Part shown: piece by piece, positions 26,174-34,214 of the stretch
Position numbering within the stretch: position 1 is the first letter of the stretch
Layout: each line of letters starts with the position of its first letter
The notes under the pieces: model-generated
The model's input: the letters and a program-made list of their open reading frames with translations, nothing else
Database searches by the model: none
What the model was told of the DNA's origin: nothing
Position numbers and translations under genes: made by a program
Assembly (NCBI RefSeq): GCF_004006295.1
Contig: NZ_CP026095.1
Location: forward strand, 2,342,001 to 2,406,000
DNA length: 64,000 nucleotides
Source of the DNA: Peribacillus asahii
GTDB lineage: Bacteria > Bacillota > Bacilli > Bacillales > DSM-1321
Direction: 5' to 3'

Positions 26174-26377
26174 CTACACCTCTTCTGTTGCTTCCGGCGT
26201 AGTCTCCCCATTAACAGTTTCTTGGATTGCTTCTTGCTGTTCCGCATTCGTATTCTCGATAACTGTTTCTTCACTTGTAATCTGTTTAGTTTCTTGTGTT
26301 TGGTTTACTTTCGTTTCCTCCTGTGTGTTATCACTAAGGTTATCAAAAGTCTTAATTAAATGGCTTTTCTTTGTCAT
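26174..26377 (-). CDS. Small acidic Glu/Thr-rich peptide upstream of the GCH II homologue
   Basis: ATG 26377 follows AAGGAG at about ten bases. The 67-residue product begins MTKKSHLIKTFDNLSDN and is then a low-complexity run of Glu, Thr, Gln and Asn to ATEEV. It has no signal peptide, cysteine or membrane segment. It lies about 110 bases before the GTP cyclohydrolase II homologue in the same direction, so it is probably co-transcribed. Beyond its stop, a different frame stays open and reads VVEVEGNIDLPR, which would extend the peptide smoothly if two bases were removed near 26170-26176. I do not recognise the family; a leader-type precursor is one possibility, a linker remnant another. Confidence 0.45.
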   Translation of the reverse strand: MTKKSHLIKTFDNLSDNTQEETKVNQTQETKQITSEETVIENTNAEQQEAIQETVNGETTPEATEEV

Positions 26378-26593
26378 ATTCAAACATCTCCTTCACTAAA
26401 TTAGAAAAGCACTCACAATTGGAGTATTGTAATTAGTTCAGACAACCGGCTTGCCTTCATAAGAAGTGTTTTTGGAAAAGAATTAACTTTTCCATTTTGG
26501 GTCCACTTTAAGACTCACCAAATACCAAGATTTGAATAGGTGTAGTTTTTCCTTTCCTATCGTTTCTAATCCACAAGCCTAGATAATAAAAAA

Positions 26594-26633
26594 AGTTGTG
26601 TCCGATTGAATTAATATTTAATCGGACACAACT
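26594..26633 (-). terminator. Strong hairpin with minus-strand T run
   Basis: AGTTGTGTCCGATT pairs perfectly with AATCGGACACAACT (14 bp); TTTTTTTATT follows on the minus strand. Confidence 0.7.
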
Positions 26634-26691
26634 CCTTTTATAATAACTTTATTACCATACCTGAAATAACTTAATTATTCTTAAACAACAA

Positions 26692-26719
26692 AAAAAGCTG
26701 ATCATAAAATCAGCTTTTT
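26692..26719 (-). terminator. Terminator of the NlpC/P60 gene
   Basis: AAAAAGCTGA pairs with TCAGCTTTTT, starting six bases past the NlpC/P60 stop codon. Confidence 0.75.
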
Positions 26720-26724
26720 CACTA

Positions 26725-27093
26725 CTACATTCTTTTAGCTCCTAAATATCTTTCTTTCCAATAACTATTATTCATAGAGGTAATACTCACACCTTTTGAT
26801 GAAGAACTATGAATAAATTGATCATTTCCTATGTATATACCTGCATGTGAAGCACCCGGTTTATAAGTTTCAAAGAAAACTACATCGCCAACTTTTGGAG
26901 TCGAAACCTTTGTTCCCTTTTTATAAATCTCCGCAACGGTTCTTGGGAGAGTAGTGTTTGAGCTTTCTTTAAATACATAGGTTAGAAATCCACTACAATC
27001 AAATCCTTTCGGTGTGCTCCCTCCCCAGACATACGGCACATTTACATATTTTTTAGCCTCTTTCACCAGCTCAGCCGAAGAACTTCCTCCCAC
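26725..27093 (-). CDS. NlpC/P60 peptidase domain, 5'-truncated
   Basis: The 122 residues are one NlpC/P60 domain, the D,L-endopeptidase module of cell-wall hydrolases. The catalytic Cys is in PKGFDCSGFLTYVF, the first His in GASHAGIYIG, and the polar third residue in QFIHSSS; all are intact. What precedes the domain is only GGSSSAELV, a typical Ser/Gly linker. The GTG at 27093 has no ribosome site, and stops lie right upstream. The signal peptide and binding repeats (LysM or SH3) expected for an exported hydrolase are absent. I read this as the surviving end of a larger gene that cannot be secreted. Confidence 0.7.
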   Translation of the reverse strand: MGGSSSAELVKEAKKYVNVPYVWGGSTPKGFDCSGFLTYVFKESSNTTLPRTVAEIYKKGTKVSTPKVGDVVFFETYKPGASHAGIYIGNDQFIHSSSSKGVSITSMNNSYWKERYLGAKRM

Positions 27094-27392
27094 GCTTATT
27101 TAATTCATATAACAAATAGATTACAAAAAATGCACAAAAAGTGCGCAGAATAGACACTATTCGATAATTAAGATAACAAATTCAGCAATTTTGCTATTCA
27201 TTTGTTTTATCCTAAACTGAATTTCTTTTTGTACCATAAGGGAGATTCACGTTAAGAGGATTCGTTATACATCATGTATGTAGTATAAAATTAAAAGGTT
27301 ACTCATTTAGTCATACAAACAAATAGATCAGCACTAATCATCGTTGAAGTTTAATATTGTTTTGTAAAAAATTTGATTATGTTCTACTTGTT

Positions 27393-27424
27393 TTGTTCAA
27401 TAATCGCTCCTGATTATTGAACAA
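27393..27424. repeat. Palindromic repeat element
   Basis: TTGTTCAATAATC, six bases (GCTCCT), then the exact reverse complement GATTATTGAACAA. Arms and spacer length match the palindrome at 4737-4770 (TTCAACAATC / GATTGTTGAA), so both belong to one dispersed family. Confidence 0.6.
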
Positions 27425-27425
27425 G

Positions 27426-27458
27426 AAAAAACCCTACATTTACTACAGTAGGATTTTT
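27426..27458. terminator. Terminator-like hairpin
   Basis: AAAAACCCTAC pairs with GTAGGATTTTT around ten bases and could act in either direction; it lies about 150 bases past the end of the flavin monooxygenase gene. Confidence 0.5.
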
Positions 27459-27604
27459 GATTAAATTTTTATAAATTCCCCCTCTTTATCTAAAAACTGC
27501 ATATAAGCAGTTCATCTTTCTTATAAATGGTTTAACTTTGTTTTATTGAAAATTATTGAAAAATTATCAGTTGTTTATTTGGATAAAAAATCCAATTTTC
27601 AATT

Positions 27605-28648
27605 TCAACTTTTATCTAGGATATATTTAATCAAATATTCTGCGTCTACTCCGACCCCTTGAAGAAGTGCAGAACCTCTACTATATTGCCACGGCAATCC
27701 TAAAAAATATAATCCATCTATTGATGTAATACCTCTTTGGTGAATTGGCTGACTCTTTTCGTCCAAAACGTCAGCTATATCAATCCATCTATAATCAGAT
27801 ACAAAACCTGTTGACCATATCACATTATTAACGTGTACTTCACTATTGTCTTCAAAAATAATATTGTCATTTTGTATTGATATAGTTCGTGGCTTTAATA
27901 TTACTTTTCCACTCTTTATTAGGGATTTAAGTTCAAATCCAAAAATTGGGTCAGGGTTATTTTTTATGTACTGACCTACTTTAGTATTCACACTTGCTGT
28001 ATATATTCCCAGTTTATCAAACCACCAGAAAATGCTTTTATTCATTACACTTTGTGGTAAAAACTTCATTTTATGATTAACTGATAAATGAGTTTCTCTT
28101 TGTTTTGATAATTCAACTGCAATTTGTGCTCCTGAATTTCCTCCCCCCACTACTAATACAGGTCCATCTCTTAGTTGCTTTGAATTTTTATATTGAGACG
28201 AATGAAGCTGCAAAACATTATTAGACAGTGTTTTCGCAAACTCTGGAATAAATGAGTTCTGAAAGGGCCCGGCTGCTATAACTACATTTTCAGCTAGTAT
28301 TTCTCCTTTATCAGTTAAGATTCGAAAGCTATCCTCATCTTTATATAAACCTTGAACTATAGTTCTTAGCTTTACAGGAAGGCTAAACGCTTCAGCGTAA
28401 AAAGATAAATACTTGGCTATTTCATCTTTTGTGGGGTAAACACTCTGATTGCCTTCTAAAGCTAGTCCGGGTAATGAACTATAAGAACGTGGGGTAAATA
28501 ACTTAAGAGAATCATATCTATTTTTCCAAACTGCCCCTATCTCTTCTCCTTTATCAAGAATTAAAAAAGATAAATCCGTTTGTTGTAAGTAATATCCCAT
28601 TGAAAGTCCAGCTTGCCCTGCACCGATAATGATTACATTATACTTCAT
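27605..28648 (-). CDS. Flavin-containing monooxygenase-like NAD(P)/FAD oxidoreductase (CzcO-like)
   Basis: A 347-residue flavoprotein. The FAD-binding GxGxxG is near residue 9 (IIIGAGQAGLSMGYYL). A second dinucleotide fold for NADPH is in VLVVGGGNSGAQIAVELS near residue 165, and VIWSTGFVSDYRWI carries the late A-T-G-like FMO motif. The family is often named CzcO because it sits near cation efflux genes, and here it lies just downstream of copC-copD. It may oxidise small amines or thiols; the substrate is unknown. ATG 28648 is preferred: the ATG 15 bases upstream lies in the GGAAGTGA ribosome site. Confidence 0.85.
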   Translation of the reverse strand: MKYNVIIIGAGQAGLSMGYYLQQTDLSFLILDKGEEIGAVWKNRYDSLKLFTPRSYSSLPGLALEGNQSVYPTKDEIAKYLSFYAEAFSLPVKLRTIVQGLYKDEDSFRILTDKGEILAENVVIAAGPFQNSFIPEFAKTLSNNVLQLHSSQYKNSKQLRDGPVLVVGGGNSGAQIAVELSKQRETHLSVNHKMKFLPQSVMNKSIFWWFDKLGIYTASVNTKVGQYIKNNPDPIFGFELKSLIKSGKVILKPRTISIQNDNIIFEDNSEVHVNNVIWSTGFVSDYRWIDIADVLDEKSQPIHQRGITSIDGLYFLGLPWQYSRGSALLQGVGVDAEYLIKYILDKS

Positions 28649-28749
28649 TAGTATCACTTCCATTATTTATTGAATTATTAACTTCGATATGTTAAATAAT
28701 AAAAGCTAATATATTAATTAATGAGAAAACAATAATATGATTTTGCATT

Positions 28750-29847
28750 TTATTGAATGCTTACCATTAATGATAAATAAAAAGCTACCACACATAATAC
28801 ACTCATTGAGAAACCTAATAGAATAGATGCTTTCTTTATATATGACAATATGGTTAATCCCAAGAATGATAAGGCTAATATTAATAGCATTACACTGTTT
28901 AATTCAAGACCTAGAACAATCACGAAATCGCGTGTTATATTCCCTTGGTAAAATAGGTCAAACAATTTAGATACTCCTGATGATGCTAGGGTTGTTTTAA
29001 TATCATGTGGTGGTTCTTGTTGCCCCAATATAGCCGTTGTAGAAAAGATAAGAAAAACTACTAAACTTTCAGCTTTCGTCCAGCGTATTGGATTGAAATT
29101 CTCATGATTTTTTAGTTTTCTTCTAATCAAAACACTATTGATGAAAGCATATGTCATTAAAGGTATAAGGAACAGATGCTTAATTAAAAGTGCTTGCCCA
29201 TAAGGAAGCATCCAAGAATTTGTATAATCTTTATAATTGATTACCACAGTCATTAAGAATAGTCCTGTGATCACAGTTATTAAGAAACACATCATTGCTA
29301 CAGGCGTAAACCACCTTAAGAAATTCAGCCAATTTGAATAATTTCTTGAAAACCAACTAACTACAATTAAGATCCCTACCCAAATAGTAACAGCAAGAAA
29401 GTGAATAGTATGTATAAGGAATCCATTCCATTTCTCTATAGAACTAGCGTGGCTGGACCACCCTAATGCCAGAATTAACATAAACGTAATGACCATTCCA
29501 AAATATGCATATAGTGACCTCTTTCGGTAATCAAACCAAACAATATAAATAAACAATGCATTTGAAACAAGATAAGTGAAAATCCACGCTTTTCCCACTT
29601 CAAAGGTGAAAAGTACTGATTTAAATGTTTGTGAAAATCCAATATCTTGGTAAAGATATAAAATGATTTGTAAAACGGGTATAAATGAGAATATTGCAAT
29701 CCCGGCTGTTGCAGCCATTAAAACACCTTTAGGTACGTTAAAATCGGGTCTATATGAACTTGGTACAATTTGCAGAAGAAAACTACCTATAAGCAGAGAG
29801 AAACAAATATATAGTAATGGTTCGCTGATGATTCCTATAAACACCAT
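28750..29847 (-). CDS. copD: CopD-family copper transport membrane protein
   Basis: A 365-residue polytopic membrane protein with about nine hydrophobic helices. A CopD domain spans roughly residues 140-270: TIWVGILIVVSWFSRN and the H-x-x-A-x-x-x-W-x-G arrangement in HTIHFLAVTIWVG. His residues in the helices are likely copper ligands. In Bacillus, YcnJ fuses CopC and CopD; here they are separate, adjacent genes on one strand, CopC first, with three bases between them. It likely moves copper across the membrane with CopC as the extracellular chaperone. GAGGAGG precedes ATG 29847. Confidence 0.85.
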   Translation of the reverse strand: MVFIGIISEPLLYICFSLLIGSFLLQIVPSSYRPDFNVPKGVLMAATAGIAIFSFIPVLQIILYLYQDIGFSQTFKSVLFTFEVGKAWIFTYLVSNALFIYIVWFDYRKRSLYAYFGMVITFMLILALGWSSHASSIEKWNGFLIHTIHFLAVTIWVGILIVVSWFSRNYSNWLNFLRWFTPVAMMCFLITVITGLFLMTVVINYKDYTNSWMLPYGQALLIKHLFLIPLMTYAFINSVLIRRKLKNHENFNPIRWTKAESLVVFLIFSTTAILGQQEPPHDIKTTLASSGVSKLFDLFYQGNITRDFVIVLGLELNSVMLLILALSFLGLTILSYIKKASILLGFSMSVLCVVAFYLSLMVSIQ

Positions 29848-29850
29848 TTA

Positions 29851-30414
29851 TTATTTCTTCCTCCTCATTAGCCAAAAGACACTTCCAGCAACTATTACAA
29901 ATAAAATGCCTATAATTGAGGGAATTAAATATGAAGGTACATTGCTTTGTTTAATATCCTGTTTTGGCTGTTCAGTGGAGCTTTCTTGATTATCTTCTCC
30001 TTGTTTTGGTTCCTTTTTTTCAGTTTCAGCCATATTTTCATTGGAATCCTCCTTCATAGGTACGTCTACAGTAAAAGAAAAAGCTCCTTCTATTGGGTGT
30101 CCATCTGCACCGATAATAGACCAGTCAACTTTATAATTCCCATTCTCTAAAGGTTGCAGGAAAGTAGCCCACATTTCATCCTCCTCTATTACAAAGTTTC
30201 CGAGTGCAATAGATTGCCCATTTAAATTTGAAACACTAATCGTACTTGTCTGTTCAACTTTTGTTCCAAACATTAACGTTAACTCCTGTAAGGGTTCTGT
30301 TATTACTTCACCATCTTTAGGGGTTGATTCTTCTAGGGAAGTGTGTGCGAATGCTTGATTTGAAAATAAAACGAACACGAATAATAAAAACAATAATGAG
30401 ACTTTTTTTATCAT
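29851..30414 (-). CDS. copC: CopC-domain extracellular copper-binding protein with membrane anchor
   Basis: A 187-residue protein. A signal peptide ends at NQAFA, leaving His24 as the mature N-terminus, the classical Cu(II) ligand of CopC (H-x-S-L-x-x-S-x-P). The beta-sandwich continues to DGHPIEGAFSFTV with the second conserved His. An acidic linker of Glu, Gln and Lys follows (about 125-160), then one membrane helix (IPSIIGILFVIVAGSVFWLM) and RRKK, so the domain is tethered outside the cell. AAGGAGG precedes ATG 30414. It shares a divergent promoter region and two operators with the ArsR-type gene, so it is probably induced by metal. Confidence 0.9.
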   Translation of the reverse strand: MIKKVSLLFLLFVFVLFSNQAFAHTSLEESTPKDGEVITEPLQELTLMFGTKVEQTSTISVSNLNGQSIALGNFVIEEDEMWATFLQPLENGNYKVDWSIIGADGHPIEGAFSFTVDVPMKEDSNENMAETEKKEPKQGEDNQESSTEQPKQDIKQSNVPSYLIPSIIGILFVIVAGSVFWLMRRKK

Positions 30415-30450
30415 TTCAATCCTCCTTTTACATAGTCAAATTACGATAGT

Positions 30451-30479
30451 TTGACACACATATTAGACATTGCTAATAT
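30451..30479 (+). promoter_or_regulatory. SigA-type promoter of the ArsR-cadA unit
   Basis: TTGACA at 30451-30456, 17 bases, then TAATAT at 30474-30479. The -10 box lies inside the first operator, so repressor binding would block polymerase. The ribosome site and ATG 30529 are about 40 bases further on. Confidence 0.75.
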
Positions 30480-30480
30480 G
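30459..30480. promoter_or_regulatory. ArsR-family operator 1
   Basis: A 22-bp dyad, CATATTAG-ACATTG-CTAATATG, with perfect 8-bp arms. It overlaps the -10 box and spacer of the rightward promoter. Confidence 0.8.
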
Positions 30481-30492
30481 ATAATAACAAAA

Positions 30493-30514
30493 CATATTAG
30501 CAGTGTCTAATATG
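30493..30514. promoter_or_regulatory. ArsR-family operator 2
   Basis: A second 22-bp dyad, CATATTAG-CAGTGT-CTAATATG, with arms identical to operator 1 and its centre 34 bases away. It lies just before the ribosome site of the regulator gene and at a distance able to repress the leftward copC transcript too. Confidence 0.8.
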
Positions 30515-30528
30515 TGAGGAGGAAATAT

Positions 30529-30849
30529 ATGCAAACTATTGACATCGATATGAAAGTGAAATTAATTCATGGATTTTCTAATAAAACAAGGCTTCAAATT
30601 CTTGAATGTATAAAAGACGAAGAAAAAACGGTATCTCAGATTGTAGAAGAGATTAATGGAAATCAATCGAATATTTCACAACATCTTGCATGTTTAAGAG
30701 GCTGTGGAATTATTGTTGGAAGAAATGAAGGAAAATATTGTTTTTACAGTTTACGTAACCAACATATAAGGGATTTATTAACAATGTTCGATGTAGTTCT
30801 TGAAGATGTTCAAAATGATGTTGCATGTTGCGATCGTCATGTAGATTAG
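30529..30849 (+). CDS. ArsR/SmtB-family metal-responsive repressor (CadC/CmtR-like)
   Basis: A 106-residue winged-helix repressor. The recognition region reads TVSQIVEEINGNQSNISQHLACLRGCGI, given here as TVSQIVEEINGNQ and SNISQHLACLRGCGI, and the wing reads GRNEGKYCFYSL. Likely metal ligands are Cys in LACLRGCG (CmtR-like) and the C-terminal CCDRH. ATG 30529 follows GAGGAGG; the GTG at 30514 is within the operator. Two identical 22-bp dyads upstream are its probable sites. It precedes a Cys-rich reading frame and cadA and diverges from copC, so it should derepress both on Cd, Pb or Zn. Confidence 0.9.
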   Translation: MQTIDIDMKVKLIHGFSNKTRLQILECIKDEEKTVSQIVEEINGNQSNISQHLACLRGCGIIVGRNEGKYCFYSLRNQHIRDLLTMFDVVLEDVQNDVACCDRHVD

Positions 30850-30860
30850 GAGTGTTTAAA

Positions 30861-31091
30861 ATGGCTGGAAAATGTTGTGGCTCAAATAACATGCCTGAAA
30901 ATAAAAGGGAAAGTTGTTGCAGCTCTTCTGATAAATTAGATGTAAAACAAGAAAATTCAAGTTGTTGTAACAGTAACAAAGATTCAGTAAATAGCTTTAA
31001 TTCAATACCTATTATTATTCAAGAAAAAACTAATTGCTGTAGCAGTAATTCATCGAAGGAAACAGTTAATGAACTAGAAAAGAAAAGGTAA
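30861..31091 (+). CDS. Cys-pair-rich metal-binding leader, frameshifted from CadA
   Basis: A 76-codon frame behind AGGAGTG with repeated cysteine pairs (KCCGSN, SCCSSS, SCCNSN, NCCSSN) in a Ser/Asn/Lys-rich background. The frame stops at TAA 31089, but the -1 frame continues at once with the same pattern (VSCCSTP, NNCCSSK, TSCCSSNEEQ) and runs without a break into the CadA ATPase. So the ancestral protein was one CadA with seven N-terminal CC repeats, and the shift occurred in the A-rich stretch 31078-31088. Free-standing, this piece could act as a small metallothionein-like buffer. Start is firm; functional state uncertain. Confidence 0.65.
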   Translation: MAGKCCGSNNMPENKRESCCSSSDKLDVKQENSSCCNSNKDSVNSFNSIPIIIQEKTNCCSSNSSKETVNELEKKR

Positions 31092-31183
31092 GCTGTTGTA
31101 GCACTCCCCTTCCTAGTGAAAATAAGCATGGAACCAATAATTGTTGTAGTAGTAAAACAACCCTTAAAGAAAATAAAAACCCA

Positions 31184-33559
31184 GTGAAAACAAGCTGTTG
31201 TAGTAGTAATGAAGAACAAACAGTAGATACCATCTCGAATCCTCTTCCGTCTAGAGAGAAGATGTCATACAGAGTTCATGGAATGGATTGTGCCGCTTGT
31301 GCAATTACCATTGAAAAAGGTTTAAGTAAACTAAAAGATATAAATGAGGTAAAGGTTAATTTCAGTACAGCGAAAATGCAGGTGGCTGCAAGTAATGCTG
31401 ATGCTTTTATTCCGATTGAGTGTGAAATTAAAAAACTTGGATATTCTACAGATCCATTAAATCAAAAAGGGAATATAAAAACCTTCGATATTGAAGGAAT
31501 GGACTGTGGTAGTTGTGCTAAGAGCATAGAAAATCACTTAAATACCATTCCATCCGTTAAAAGTGTCAGCGTTAATTTTTCTACCGGAAAAATGAAAATT
31601 GAACATTTGGCTAGTGTCGAAGATATTATTTCTGAGGTTTCTAAAATTGGTTATAAAGCCTCATTATCATCTAATAAGCAATCGATACAGACTCACAAAA
31701 ATAAAAACGAGAATGGCTTAATCATCTTGTCTGGTGTACTAATAGCTCTTGGTTTTATCGGTTCATTTAATGGAATTTCTCCATGGATGTCATCGGTACT
31801 ATACGCAATTGCAATGGTGATAAGTGGTTATAAGCCTATAAAGAGTGCATTCTATGCGATAAAAAGTCGTTCACTGGATATGAATGTTCTGATGTCTGCT
31901 GCAGCTATTGGAGCTGCACTTATAGGGGAATGGCTTGAAGGTGCTACCGTTGTTTGGTTATTCGCAATCGGTAACTTACTACAAACCAAATCGATTGAAC
32001 GCACAAGAAATTCGATTCGTAATCTTATGAATCTAGCTCCTGCTGAAGCTTGGGTAAGTGTTGGTTCAGAAGTCATAAAAAAACCGGTTGAAAATATAGT
32101 AGTTGGTGACATTATCATTGTTAAACCGGGTGATAAAATTCCATTAGATGGTGAAATTATTCACGGGGAATCCAGTGTCAATCAGGCTCCTATTACAGGA
32201 GAGTCCATTCCTGTAGATAAGGAAATAGGTAATACAGTATACGCAGGAACAATAAATGAACATGGTTCCCTTGAGATTCGGGTCACTAAGTTAGTTGAAG
32301 ATACGACCATATCAAAAATTATTCATTTGGTCGAAGAGGCCCAAGAACAAAAAGCGCCAACTGAAGCATTTGTAGATAAATTCGCAAGTATTTATACACC
32401 TATTGTATTTCTTTTAGCATTGGCAATTATGGTGCTACCTCCACTATTTGGATTTGGTACTTGGGGAGAATGGTTTTATAAAGGGCTGGAACTACTAGTT
32501 GTAGCTTGTCCTTGTGCTTTAGTCATTTCTACTCCTGTTGCCATCGTATCAGCTATTGGGAATGCTGCGAAGAATGGAGTCTTAATTAAAGGTGGAACGT
32601 TTTTAGAAAAAGCAGGTGCCATCACGGCCATTGCATTTGATAAAACTGGTACTTTGACTGAAGGAAAACCTAAAGTATCGGAAATCAAAACGTTAAACGG
32701 ATCAGAAGCGGAATTACTTTCAATAGCATTAACTCTAGAAGATTATTCAACACATCCTATAGCACAAGCGATTGTTGGATATGCCAATGAAAAAGGAATA
32801 CGACCTAAAAATGGAGAGTTATTTAAAAGTATCGTAGGAAAAGGTGTTCAAGCGACCATTCAAGAAGATATTTTTTACGCTGGGAATCTAACATTATTCG
32901 AAGAACTTAATGTTTCTTTAGAGGATGTAAAAAAACATGTTCAAGAGATACAAAGCAAAGGGAAAACAGTAGTGATCGTTGGGACACAAAATCAAATTAT
33001 TGGGATTATTGCCGTTTCTGATACAATCCGTAAAACTTCAGCGTCAGCTTTAAATGCATTAAAACAAAGTGGAGTTAACCAAACTGTCATGTTGACTGGG
33101 GACAATGAAGGAACCGCAAAAATGATTGCTTCGGAAGCGAATGTGAATCGCTATTTCGCAGAATTATTGCCAGAGGATAAAGTAGATGCTATTAAGAAAT
33201 TACAAAATGAAGGACATCAGGTAGCGATGGTTGGAGACGGTATTAATGATGCTCCTGCACTTGCAACAGCAGATTTAGGTATTGCAATGGGAGGTGCCGG
33301 AACTGACACTGCAATGGAAACAGCCGATATTGTGTTAATGGCGGATAATCTTGACAAACTTCCTTATACAATGAAGTTAAGTAGAAAAGCCTTAACGATT
33401 ATTAAACAAAATATTTGGTTCTCCATCATTATTAAAGTCATCGCACTAGTCTTAATCTTCCTTGGTTGGCTTACACTTTGGATGGCTGTATTAAGTGATA
33501 CTGGCGCTGCCTTAATTGTTATTTTAAATGCAATAAGATTGTTAAAATTTAAAGAATAG
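31184..33559 (+). CDS. cadA: Cd/Zn/Pb-translocating P1B-type ATPase
   Basis: A heavy-metal exporter. From the first GTG in the open frame (31184): a last Cys pair (TSCCSSN), two HMA domains (GMDCAAC with Cys36 and Cys39; GMDCGSC near residue 108), and membrane helices. The transport motif is VACPCALVIST (Cys442, Cys444); the phosphorylated Asp486 is in FDKTGTLTEG. The P1B His-Pro is in YSTHPIAQAI, and MVGDGINDAPALATADLG is the hinge. The two HMA domains and the CPC motif fit CadA-type divalent-metal export. The true start is uncertain: no ribosome site precedes 31184, and the frame is open leftward into the Cys-rich leader in another frame. Part of the ArsR-controlled unit. Confidence 0.93.
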   Translation: MKTSCCSSNEEQTVDTISNPLPSREKMSYRVHGMDCAACAITIEKGLSKLKDINEVKVNFSTAKMQVAASNADAFIPIECEIKKLGYSTDPLNQKGNIKTFDIEGMDCGSCAKSIENHLNTIPSVKSVSVNFSTGKMKIEHLASVEDIISEVSKIGYKASLSSNKQSIQTHKNKNENGLIILSGVLIALGFIGSFNGISPWMSSVLYAIAMVISGYKPIKSAFYAIKSRSLDMNVLMSAAAIGAALIGEWLEGATVVWLFAIGNLLQTKSIERTRNSIRNLMNLAPAEAWVSVGSEVIKKPVENIVVGDIIIVKPGDKIPLDGEIIHGESSVNQAPITGESIPVDKEIGNTVYAGTINEHGSLEIRVTKLVEDTTISKIIHLVEEAQEQKAPTEAFVDKFASIYTPIVFLLALAIMVLPPLFGFGTWGEWFYKGLELLVVACPCALVISTPVAIVSAIGNAAKNGVLIKGGTFLEKAGAITAIAFDKTGTLTEGKPKVSEIKTLNGSEAELLSIALTLEDYSTHPIAQAIVGYANEKGIRPKNGELFKSIVGKGVQATIQEDIFYAGNLTLFEELNVSLEDVKKHVQEIQSKGKTVVIVGTQNQIIGIIAVSDTIRKTSASALNALKQSGVNQTVMLTGDNEGTAKMIASEANVNRYFAELLPEDKVDAIKKLQNEGHQVAMVGDGINDAPALATADLGIAMGGAGTDTAMETADIVLMADNLDKLPYTMKLSRKALTIIKQNIWFSIIIKVIALVLIFLGWLTLWMAVLSDTGAALIVILNAIRLLKFKE

Positions 33560-33565
33560 ATATTA

Positions 33566-33600
33566 ATGAGATGTTTCTGAAAAGAGACATCTCATTTTTT
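33566..33600 (+). terminator. Terminator of cadA
   Basis: ATGAGATGTTTC pairs with GAGACATCTCAT and is followed by six Ts, directly after the cadA stop. Confidence 0.85.
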
Positions 33601-33698
33601 ACAAAAAGGAATTTTTATTGTACTAACCTGCCTTCGTTCAATAAGTCTTATTCCATTTAAAAATCCCTAGGATACCACTCAGTCCTAACAGCACTAGC
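33601..33698 (-). other. Membrane-protein tail remnant past the tatC stub
   Basis: Beyond the tatC stub on the minus strand an open stretch reads LVLLGLSGILGIFKWNKTY and stops. It looks like the last helix of another membrane protein, so the tatC stub may be joined to a foreign 3' end. I cannot name it. Confidence 0.3.
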
Positions 33699-33821
33699 TT
33701 AAATCATAAATCTTTGACTAGCAATGATAATATAAATGCTAGGCATTAAAGACAGCAGAAAGACGACTAAAGTAATGATAATTCGTTTACGTAATTCCTC
33801 AAAGTGCGGAGCTACTCGCAT
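33699..33821 (-). pseudogene. 5' stub of tatC
   Basis: ATG 33821 follows GGAG and opens 40 codons beginning MRVAPHFEELRKRIIITLVV, then a first hydrophobic helix and a stop. H-F/L-E-E-L-R-K-R followed by a helix is the diagnostic N-terminus of TatC, the receptor of the twin-arginine translocase, which normally has about 245 residues and six helices. Only the first is left. It follows tatA by 69 bases in the same direction, so a complete tatA-tatC pair once existed here. The local TatA now depends on a TatC encoded elsewhere. Confidence 0.75.
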
Positions 33822-33890
33822 ATGATAATTACTCCAGAAAAAAGAAGATGTAAGACAAAGCCTACACCTTCTTTTAATCTAATTGGCTAG

Positions 33891-34076
33891 TTAATCCTTG
33901 TTTTTAGATGGTTCTGTATTTGCGTCATCTACCACAAGATCTCTAGTAGACTTTTTAAATTCTCTTAATGTTGAGCCAAATGCTCTTCCGATTTCCGGTA
34001 ACTTAGAAGGACCAAAAATTATAAGAACGATTATTAAAGTTAGTATCAATCCTGGTATTCCAATATTTTGAAGCAT
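33891..34076 (-). CDS. tatA: Twin-arginine translocase subunit TatA
   Basis: A 61-residue TatA/E-type protein. One N-terminal membrane helix ([15 protein letters not shown]) leads into the invariant [14 protein letters not shown] hinge and amphipathic helix, then a charged tail. TatA oligomers form the size-adjusting pore for folded Tat substrates. TAGGAGGGGG precedes ATG 34076. It lies downstream of a ZIP transporter and a Tat-signal multicopper oxidase on the same strand, the usual pairing of a dedicated TatA with its client. The neighbouring tatC is only a stub. Confidence 0.93.
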   Translation of the reverse strand: MLQNIGIPGLILTLIIVLIIFGPSKLPEIGRAFGSTLREFKKSTRDLVVDDANTEPSKNKD

Positions 34077-34214
34077 AATTCCCCCTCCTAATCATTAAAT
34101 CTTGTAATTCCATTTATACGCTTATCATCATTTCAAAATAACTTCAGCAAAAAAGTTGTTTAGATTAATATTCTTACCAAGTTTTTAAACGTCTACCATC
34201 ATTTAATGCCATCC

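Larger units (their letters stand above)
26378..26724. other. Region between the peptide gene and the NlpC/P60 remnant
   Basis: About 350 bases holding two hairpins (26594-26633 and 26692-26719) and the promoter region of the peptide gene. No further gene is supported. Confidence 0.45.
27094..27604. other. Gene-free stretch upstream of the NlpC/P60 remnant
   Basis: About 510 AT-rich bases. Holds the palindrome at 27393-27424 and the terminator at 27426-27458. I could not find the missing 5' part of the NlpC/P60 gene here in any frame. Confidence 0.5.

Noticed and set aside
31070..31095. Programmed -1 frameshifting between the CC leader and CadA
   Set aside because: The GAAAAGAAAAGG stretch does not contain an X-XXY-YYZ heptamer in the right phase, and I saw no clear downstream stem. 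Kept only as a possibility; an indel is simpler.
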